DNA from: Candidatus Aminicenantota bacterium
GTDB taxonomy: Bacteria; Acidobacteriota; Aminicenantia; UBA2199
Assembly (NCBI GenBank): GCA_030620255.1
Contig: JAUXFB010000102.1
Location: 1-5,922 of the forward strand
Direction of reading: 5' to 3'
Length of the DNA: 5,922 bases
The notes beneath the pieces are model-generated. The model was not told the origin of the DNA and made no database searches. It saw nothing but the letters and a program-made list of their open reading frames with translations. Both the position numbers and the translations under genes were made by a program. Below are positions 1 to 4,132 of this stretch, in pieces. How positions within the stretch are numbered: position 1 is the first letter of the stretch; every line of letters starts with the position of its first letter.

Positions 1-538
1 ATCAAATAATTATAGAAATGGCTCTCCAAATTCAACTAAAAATAGAACAATATGTACAAGAACAACACAATATTCATTTGTTGCAAAACTCAGAAATGGT
101 ATGCCTCAAGAGATAAAAGATGTTGTATGGATTGCCTTTAGAAGACCTGATTCAAATGCATATACTCCCTGGTATTTTTTTACTAATTCTACCCCATCTG
201 GCTATACATATGGTAATTCAAAAAATGCAATAAACAACCATTTTAAAAAAGCAAGTGTTTTTTTGAAATCTAACACAAACTATGCTTTCTGGGATTTTGC
301 AAAACTCTCAGAACTTGTTGATCAAGATTATAAAAATAGAATTAAATCGGTAAGAAAAGAGTGGAGAAATTTTGAAAATTATTCAATCAAAAATCTGAAA
401 AAAAAGGAAAAAGAGTTCCTATATTTATTAAAAAAAAACAAAAATATTGCTCTTAAAATAATAACAAATCATATTCATAATCTTGAATATAGAAAATGGT
501 TTCTTACAACTGAATTGATAAAAACCATGGAAAAATAA
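1..538 (+). CDS. C69 family dipeptidase, C-terminal part (5' end outside window)
   Basis: The frame is open from the first base (first full codon at base 2) to a TAA at 536-538, giving 178 visible residues. An ATG at 101 lies inside the conserved region and is not the true start. The visible segment shows the C-terminal signature I recognise from peptidase family C69 (PepD-like, Ntn-hydrolase fold): RTIC, then TQYSFVAKLRNGMPQEI, then VVWIAF and YTPWYFF, followed by an AFWDF segment and a lysine-rich helical tail. Family members are usually about 450-550 residues, so roughly two thirds, including the expected N-terminal catalytic cysteine, lies upstream of the window and cannot be checked. Known members hydrolyse dipeptides, and some are exported. 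The gene converges on the SpoIIE-type gene with 41 bases between stops and is not part of that operon. Family assignment rests on remembered motifs. The substrate is not determinable. Confidence 0.82.
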   Translation, partial: SNNYRNGSPNSTKNRTICTRTTQYSFVAKLRNGMPQEIKDVVWIAFRRPDSNAYTPWYFFTNSTPSGYTYGNSKNAINNHFKKASVFLKSNTNYAFWDFAKLSELVDQDYKNRIKSVRKEWRNFENYSIKNLKKKEKEFLYLLKKNKNIALKIITNHIHNLEYRKWFLTTELIKTMEK

Positions 539-579
539 TATTACAAAACAGTTCTATCAATTATTAAATCTAATTTATC

Positions 580-1830
580 TTACTTTACTTTTATTATTAC
601 TAAAGTAAAATCATCTCTGAATTTTTTATTATGACTAAAATTATTTATGGTTTTAAAAAGTTTTTCTGATATCTTATAAGCAGAAAGTTTTTTGTTTTTC
701 TTTATAAAATCAATAACAGCCTCCTGGCCAAACTCTCTTTCATCTGGATTTTCCACCTCAGGAACTCCATCTGTAAAAGTAACAATAACATCTCCTTTTT
801 TTAATTGAAGAGTCTCTTTTTCATACTTAGTATTTCCAACAAAACCTGTAAGAAATCCTCCTTTTGATAATCTAACAACCTTATTCTTTGAAACTAAAAA
901 AGGCTCAACATGGCCTGCATTTACATAAGTTACTGATTTTTTTGCATCATCAATTAGCATCCAGAATAAAGTAATAAAGTGCTTCCCCCTAGTTAAATCA
1001 TAAATCAATGAATTTGCTTTTGAAATAAATTTTGCTGGTTCAAAAAAATAAAGTTCATTTAACGACCGAAAAACTGCTTGAGATGAAGCTGCTAACAAAG
1101 CTGCAGATAAACCTTTACCTTCAACATCTGCAATGAGAACAGGTGTTATGCCATTTTTCTCTTTTAGAATATCATAATAATCTCCGCCTACTTCATTTAT
1201 TGGCTCATAAATAACTGAAATTTCAAAATTCTCAAGTTCCGGTATTTTCTGAGGTAACAGAGAAAGCTGAATATCTCTAGCTATGTTAATTTCATGTTCA
1301 ATTCTTTTACTTTCAATTATTTTTTCAATCATAAATGCATTGTCAATCGCACTTGAGGCGAACCTTGATATAAAAAAAGAAAATTCAATATCTTCAGAAC
1401 CAAGCTTAATTCTATTAAACTTATAACCAAGGCCAAGGACAATATTTCTTTTCTTTGATTCTGAAATATTAACTAAATAATGAATCTGTTTTAATAACAA
1501 AATGCTCTTTAAATTAACAAGTTGTTCAGGCAAATCATCAACTTTTAAATAAAATATCTCATCATCAGTTTTTTTTATCTCTTTGAAAAGCACTTCTAAC
1601 TCATCTTCAGATATTTTAAACCCCCGTTTTCTAAATAATTTATTTTCTGAGTCAAAAAAAAAGGTTTTTGATATTCCCATCTGACCCATTAATGTAGAAA
1701 AGTAAATTCTTATTATACTATCAATGTCAAAAGAGGAATATAAAGATGATGAAAATTCATATATGGAATTAAACTGAAATTGCTTTAATTTTAACTCCCT
1801 TTTTAAACTATCTATTCTTTTTTCTTCCAT
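580..1830 (-). CDS. GAF-like sensor / SpoIIE (PP2C-type) serine phosphatase, RsbU-like
   Basis: This 416-residue cytoplasmic protein has no membrane segments. Residues about 20-170 form a degenerate GAF-like domain, ending in the typical GLGYKFN and SEDIEF...SSAIDNA pattern. A linker helix at 168-196 carries EHEINIARDIQLSLLP, the usual entry to SpoIIE phosphatases. The PP2C domain runs from about 200 to 416. It has GGDYYD (215-220), ADVEGKG (234-240), NAGH (304-307), FTDG (352-355) and RDDFTL (405-410), so the metal-binding acidic residues look intact. Such enzymes dephosphorylate the phosphoserine of a STAS antagonist, and the obvious partner is the STAS protein two genes upstream. It is the last gene of the minus-strand operon and its start overlaps the kinase gene by 19 bases. 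The ATG at 1830 is fixed because a TAA codon lies immediately before it in frame. The Shine-Dalgarno is weak (GAG about 8 bases upstream). The signal sensed by the GAF-like domain is unknown. Confidence 0.93.
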   Translation of the reverse strand: MEEKRIDSLKRELKLKQFQFNSIYEFSSSLYSSFDIDSIIRIYFSTLMGQMGISKTFFFDSENKLFRKRGFKISEDELEVLFKEIKKTDDEIFYLKVDDLPEQLVNLKSILLLKQIHYLVNISESKKRNIVLGLGYKFNRIKLGSEDIEFSFFISRFASSAIDNAFMIEKIIESKRIEHEINIARDIQLSLLPQKIPELENFEISVIYEPINEVGGDYYDILKEKNGITPVLIADVEGKGLSAALLAASSQAVFRSLNELYFFEPAKFISKANSLIYDLTRGKHFITLFWMLIDDAKKSVTYVNAGHVEPFLVSKNKVVRLSKGGFLTGFVGNTKYEKETLQLKKGDVIVTFTDGVPEVENPDEREFGQEAVIDFIKKNKKLSAYKISEKLFKTINNFSHNKKFRDDFTLVIIKVK

Positions 1831-2240
1831 TTAATCATCTCGCAATAATTTATATTATCTATTGTCTTATAATTAACTGAATCCATAATACTTTTAATCA
1901 ACTTAACACCCAAGCCACCTTTCTTTTTTTCTTTAATCAACTTATTTATATCCACATTTTCTTTATCAAAAACTGGAGGAATGCCTACAAAAATAATTTT
2001 TATCTTTAAACCATGTGTATTTGAAAAATATTCAAGTTTTATATTTTCGTTTTTTTTATACTTATATGAATGTTTTATAACATTGGTTATTGCTTCATCA
2101 ACAGCAAGCGCGACCTTTTGTGAATCAGATATAGAAAACTGATTTAAAGTTGCAATATGTTTGGTAAGACCTACAATCATTTTCAACAGATCAGTTTTTG
2201 AAGGAATAGTAATTGAAAATTGCGGTTTTTCAGGAAACAT
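1812..2240 (-). CDS. RsbW-like GHKL serine kinase (anti-sigma factor type)
   Basis: This 142-residue single-domain protein belongs to the RsbW/SpoIIAB-like GHKL ATPase group. The family N box is clear: KVALAVDEAITNVIKHSY at residues 42-59, with E49 and N53. The G2 box is also clear: GGLGVKLIKSIMDSVNY at 108-124. The G1 box is atypical. The position that normally holds the adenine-contacting Asp of a DxG motif reads F84-V85-G86, followed by IPPVFD. The usual role is to phosphorylate the STAS partner and to bind a sigma factor or other target when that partner is phosphorylated. Here the partner is the gene immediately upstream. The frame overlaps that gene by 11 bases and the phosphatase gene by 19, so translation is probably coupled. 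No Shine-Dalgarno is visible before the ATG at 2240. That start is kept because residues 7-30 match the usual first strand and helix of the fold. Family is secure; catalytic competence is uncertain. Confidence 0.9.
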   Translation of the reverse strand: MFPEKPQFSITIPSKTDLLKMIVGLTKHIATLNQFSISDSQKVALAVDEAITNVIKHSYKYKKNENIKLEYFSNTHGLKIKIIFVGIPPVFDKENVDINKLIKEKKKGGLGVKLIKSIMDSVNYKTIDNINYCEMIKWKKKE

Positions 2241-2583
2241 TTTTAAATTTATTTAGAGCAATGTGTTCATCTTTTAAAAAATCATATATTTCAGTAAATC
2301 CAACTAAATCAAAAATTTCATAAACTCTATTGTTAACACAACAAAGCTTTATATCACCCTGTTTCTCTCTTATTTCATCTAAATACCCCATTATGATCCC
2401 CATCCCAGCAGAACTAATATATGTGAGCTCGTTGCAGTTCAAAACAATTTTCACAATATTATTTTCAATTAGTTTCAACATCTCCTTTTCAAATCTTTCT
2501 ACATTATGAGCATCTAAATGTCCCTTTGGATAAATAATACCTATCTTATCTTCAACTTTCGACCTAATATAAAAATGTTTCAT
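2230..2583 (-). CDS. RsbV-like STAS-domain anti-sigma factor antagonist
   Basis: This 117-residue protein is a complete single STAS domain. It has an N-terminal strand (GIIYPKGHLDAHNV, 15-28), a central strand (IVKIVLNCNELTYI, 43-56), the phosphorylation loop SSAGMG (57-62) and a C-terminal helix after IKLCCVNN and VYEIFDLVGF. By family alignment S58 is the expected phosphoacceptor. The residue before it is Ser (S57) rather than the Asp of the Bacillus proteins, a variation common in this family. The unphosphorylated form should sequester the downstream RsbW-like kinase; phosphorylation frees the kinase and the SpoIIE phosphatase resets the cycle. It is the first gene of the minus-strand operon, preceded by a promoter (2617-2645) and a GAGGTG Shine-Dalgarno with 5 bases to the ATG. 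The target pathway is unknown because no sigma factor is present in the window. Confidence 0.93.
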   Translation of the reverse strand: MKHFYIRSKVEDKIGIIYPKGHLDAHNVERFEKEMLKLIENNIVKIVLNCNELTYISSAGMGIIMGYLDEIREKQGDIKLCCVNNRVYEIFDLVGFTEIYDFLKDEHIALNKFKNVS

Positions 2584-2588
2584 ATTAA

Positions 2589-2594
2589 CACCTC
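2589..2594 (-). promoter_or_regulatory. Ribosome binding site of the RsbV-like gene
   Basis: On the minus strand GAGGTG stands 5 bases before the ATG at 2583. It is the clearest ribosome binding site of the three-gene Rsb operon. The kinase gene has none visible and the phosphatase gene has only a weak one, which suggests that translation of the operon is set here and passed on by coupling. Confidence 0.7.
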
Positions 2595-2616
2595 AAATTT
2601 ATCTGGTTAAAAATTT

Positions 2617-2645
2617 ATTCTATAATATAAAAAACCATATTTCAA
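2617..2645 (-). promoter_or_regulatory. Predicted sigma70-type promoter of the Rsb operon
   Basis: On the minus strand TTGAAA (2645-2640) and TAGAAT (2622-2617) are separated by exactly 17 bases, each matching the sigma70 consensus at five of six positions. Transcription would start near 2610, leaving about 27 untranslated bases that contain the GAGGTG ribosome binding site. The promoter lies between the hairpin at the end of acpS and the STAS gene, so the Rsb operon can be transcribed independently of acpS. In AT-rich DNA chance matches are common, but the spacing and position favour a real promoter. Confidence 0.6.
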
Positions 2646-2652
2646 CCGTACT

Positions 2653-2668
2653 GGGGGTCAGTCCCCCC
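2653..2668. repeat. G5/C5 hairpin element at the acpS stop codon
   Basis: On the plus strand five G (2653-2657), TCAGT, then six C (2663-2668) form a perfect 5-bp GC stem with a 5-base loop. Read on the minus strand it begins with the last base of the acpS TAG stop. It is the most GC-dense stretch of the window. The T-run on the transcribed minus strand (2634-2629) starts 18 bases past the stem, so it is not a classical intrinsic terminator. It may still protect the acpS mRNA 3' end or separate acpS from the Rsb promoter. The core GGGGACTGACCCC resembles short REP-like palindromes associated with REP-associated tyrosine transposases. That link is from memory and is not testable with a single copy. 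Confidence 0.6.
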
Positions 2669-3039
2669 TATTCAATAATAACATAAGCTATTGCATACTC
2701 TTTTGTGTGGGAAATTGAAAGATGAATTTGCTTATATTTTATCTTTTTGAATTTTTCTAATGTTTTTCCATGCAATTCAACTTTAGGCTTTCCCAATTTA
2801 TCATTTTCAATTGAAATATCCTTCCATTTCATTCCATCACGCCATCCTGTTCCCAGAGCTTTAAAAAAAGACTCTTTAGCTGCAAATCTTGCTCCATAAT
2901 GCTGTTCTTTTCTAAATTTTTTCTTACAATAGTCTATCTCTTTCTGTGTGAATATTTTTTCAATAAATTTATTATCTCTTTCAATCAGCTTTTTTATTCT
3001 TTTTATTTCAACAATATCTATTCCAATTCCTTTAATCAT
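2668..3039 (-). CDS. acpS: Holo-[acyl-carrier-protein] synthase (AcpS)
   Basis: This enzyme transfers the 4'-phosphopantetheine group from coenzyme A to a conserved serine of acyl carrier protein, activating it for fatty acid synthesis in the cytoplasm. The 123-residue length is normal for the AcpS-type (trimeric) family. The N terminus GIGIDIVEIKRI (4-15) carries the Mg-binding Asp (D8). The second signature, RFAAKESFFKALGTG (51-65), carries the matching Glu (E56) and the CoA-contacting Lys. The C-terminal strand HLSISHTKEYAIAYV (106-120) is also typical. The ATG at 3039 is the first possible start, since an in-frame TAG lies four codons upstream. No clear Shine-Dalgarno precedes it, and the predicted transcription start is only about 8 bases upstream. 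The gene is divergent from the envelope operon. Its TAG stop abuts the GC hairpin, which may have supplied the current stop codon. Confidence 0.97.
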   Translation of the reverse strand: MIKGIGIDIVEIKRIKKLIERDNKFIEKIFTQKEIDYCKKKFRKEQHYGARFAAKESFFKALGTGWRDGMKWKDISIENDKLGKPKVELHGKTLEKFKKIKYKQIHLSISHTKEYAIAYVIIE

Positions 3040-3053
3040 TTGTTCTGCTAATT

Positions 3054-3062
3054 ATTATAACA
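3054..3062 (-). promoter_or_regulatory. Predicted extended -10 promoter of acpS
   Basis: On the minus strand TGTTATAAT forms an extended -10 element: TG at 3062-3061, one base, then a perfect TATAAT at 3059-3054. No good -35 hexamer lies 16-18 bases further upstream, which is compatible with extended -10 promoters. The predicted start near 3047 would give a leader of only about 8 bases before the acpS ATG. Confidence 0.5.
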
Positions 3063-3109
3063 TAAAACAAAAAAACAGATGACCTTAATTGCAAATTCCA
3101 AAAATTAAT

Positions 3110-3137
3110 TTGAAAAAAAATATTTTTTGTATATAAT
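3110..3137 (+). promoter_or_regulatory. Predicted sigma70-type promoter of the envelope operon
   Basis: TTGAAA (3110-3115) and a perfect TATAAT (3132-3137) are separated by 16 bases. Transcription would begin near 3144, just before the AGGAGG at 3148-3153. The spacer contains part of an A8 run (3113-3120). The promoter is divergent from that of acpS, the two -10 boxes being about 70 bases apart. Its position rules out an upstream TTG codon at 3127 as the translation start, because that codon would lie before the transcript begins. Confidence 0.65.
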
Positions 3138-3147
3138 TTATTATATC

Positions 3148-3153
3148 AGGAGG
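3148..3153 (+). promoter_or_regulatory. Consensus ribosome binding site selecting a TTG start
   Basis: A full AGGAGG stands 6 bases upstream of TTG at 3160-3162. No ATG competes in this frame nearby. Translation from this TTG yields a short lysine-led hydrophobic signal sequence, which supports the choice over the TTG at 3127. Confidence 0.8.
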
Positions 3154-3159
3154 TTTTTC

Positions 3160-3501
3160 TTGAAAATATTTATATTATCATTATTAATTTTTGTTTTATT
3201 TAATTTTTGTTCAACAAATAAATTTAAATCTGAATTTGATTTTGCAAATAAACTTGCAAAAAACGGGTTATGGAAAGAAGCACATTTCAGGTGGACAAAA
3301 TCTTTATCAGAAGAAAAAAATAATGCTTCTGTTCATAATAATATTGCAGTTGCTCTTGAACAGATGAAAAAATATGAAGAAGCTGAAATAGAGTATAAAA
3401 AAGCTCTCAAATTAGCACCAGACAACAAATTTATCTTAAGTAACTACAATAAATTAAAAAAAAATCTAAAAAGGAAGAAAAATGAAGATAAGAAAAATTA
3501 A
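3160..3501 (+). CDS. Small TPR-repeat protein, probable lipoprotein
   Basis: From the TTG at 3160 the product is 113 residues. Residues 1-16 form a signal sequence (one Lys, then a hydrophobic core) ending in LFNFC, with C17 as probable lipidation site. The Phe at -1 is not canonical for a lipobox, so lipidation is less certain than export. The mature part holds two tetratricopeptide-like helical pairs, about 22-52 and 56-89. The second is clear: NNIAVALEQMKKYEEAEIEY followed by KKALKLAPDN. The C-terminal tail (97-113) is very lysine-rich. TPR domains are protein-binding scaffolds, so an adaptor role for the two exported proteins encoded downstream is a reasonable inference. It is the first gene of the envelope operon and overlaps the next frame by 20 bases. 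An alternative TTG start at 3127 would lie upstream of the predicted transcription start and is rejected. Specific function is unknown. Confidence 0.82.
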   Translation: MKIFILSLLIFVLFNFCSTNKFKSEFDFANKLAKNGLWKEAHFRWTKSLSEEKNNASVHNNIAVALEQMKKYEEAEIEYKKALKLAPDNKFILSNYNKLKKNLKRKKNEDKKN

Positions 3502-4123
3502 ACTAATCCCCATTATATTATTCATAATATTTTCTGTATCTTGCTCAACTAAAGAAAATATTATAGTAAATATAAATATTAGAGATGTAAATATTGTAGA
3601 TTTGAATAAATACATTAAAATTCTCTACAATGATTTTGAAATTAAACTCCCTAAAAACTCTTTTAACTCAAAAAAATATGTAAAGGATTTCTTTCTCAAC
3701 GATTTTTCAAAAGCAGTAGAAAAAAAAGTAGAATATTTTGATACTAACACTGATTTTTTTAAAGATAGCAAGACTTTTTTAGAAAACTTAAAAAAAACTT
3801 CAAACACCTTATTATTAACAGGGAAAATTAAAGTTGAAATAAAAAGCAGAAGTATGATTAAGAAAATAAAAGTAAAATCCGGGAAAAGAAAAAAAACCTT
3901 TGCTCAGATTCAAGATTGGAAAATGATCTCAGATATACTCTTAATTGATCCAAATACAGGTAAAGTAATATATAAAAAAAAATTTACTGAAAATATTAAA
4001 GATGCTGAATCTTCTGATACAAAATTTAATTTTGAAACTCTTTTTTTTAAAACAACTAATAAATTTATAAAATTTATTTTAAATAAAACAAAAATACAGG
4101 ATCGATATTTACTGGTTAAATAG
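3482..4123 (+). CDS. Lipoprotein of unknown function
   Basis: This 213-residue protein has a lipoprotein signal peptide: basic MKIRKIK, a hydrophobic stretch from 8 to 17, and SVSC with the lipidated Cys at 21. I do not recognise a family. The middle (about 37-110) is mixed helical and Lys/Phe/Asn-rich. The second half reads as strands: LLLTGKIKVEIKSRS (110-124), a basic KIKVKSGKRKK stretch, then QDWKMISDILLIDPNTGKVIYKKKF. This last 'LIDPxTGKVIYKKKF' pattern is seen in several beta-rich envelope lipoproteins where a subunit is compared or assembled, but that resemblance is too loose for a functional call. The ATG at 3482 has AAGGA 6 bases upstream, inside the preceding TPR gene, so the two are probably co-translated. 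The peptidase gene follows after 9 bases, its ribosome binding site overlapping this gene's TAG. An accessory or anchoring role for that peptidase is inferred from position only. Confidence 0.85.
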   Translation: MKIRKIKLIPIILFIIFSVSCSTKENIIVNINIRDVNIVDLNKYIKILYNDFEIKLPKNSFNSKKYVKDFFLNDFSKAVEKKVEYFDTNTDFFKDSKTFLENLKKTSNTLLLTGKIKVEIKSRSMIKKIKVKSGKRKKTFAQIQDWKMISDILLIDPNTGKVIYKKKFTENIKDAESSDTKFNFETLFFKTTNKFIKFILNKTKIQDRYLLVK

Positions 4124-4132
4124 GAATTAAAA

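Noticed and set aside
101..538. Separate 145-residue gene starting at ATG 101
   Set aside because: The same frame is open to the window edge and the upstream codons encode conserved C69 dipeptidase sequence (RTIC, TQYSF), so this ATG is internal.
513..562. Inverted repeat (8-base arms at 513-520 and 555-562) between the convergent genes as a terminator
   Set aside because: The arms are almost pure A/T, the loop is 34 bases and no T-run follows on either strand, so it is probably chance in AT-rich DNA.
584..609. Inverted repeat TTTACTTT / AAAGTAAA with 10-base loop at the end of the phosphatase gene
   Set aside because: The stem has one G-C pair, lies within the last codons of the gene and lacks a following T-run, so a terminator call is not supported.
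2629..2668. GC hairpin plus T-run read as an intrinsic terminator of acpS
   Set aside because: The T-run starts 18 bases past the stem, too far for the classical mechanism, and it lies within the spacer of the predicted Rsb promoter.
3127..3159. Longer N terminus of the TPR protein from TTG 3127
   Set aside because: It would start upstream of the predicted transcription start and translate through the -10 box and the AGGAGG; it also spoils the signal sequence.
3625..3807. 60-codon open frame on the minus strand inside the lipoprotein gene
   Set aside because: It lies wholly within a well-supported coding region, has no ribosome binding site I can see, and its Ser/Phe/Lys-rich composition is what the antisense of this AT-rich gene would give.
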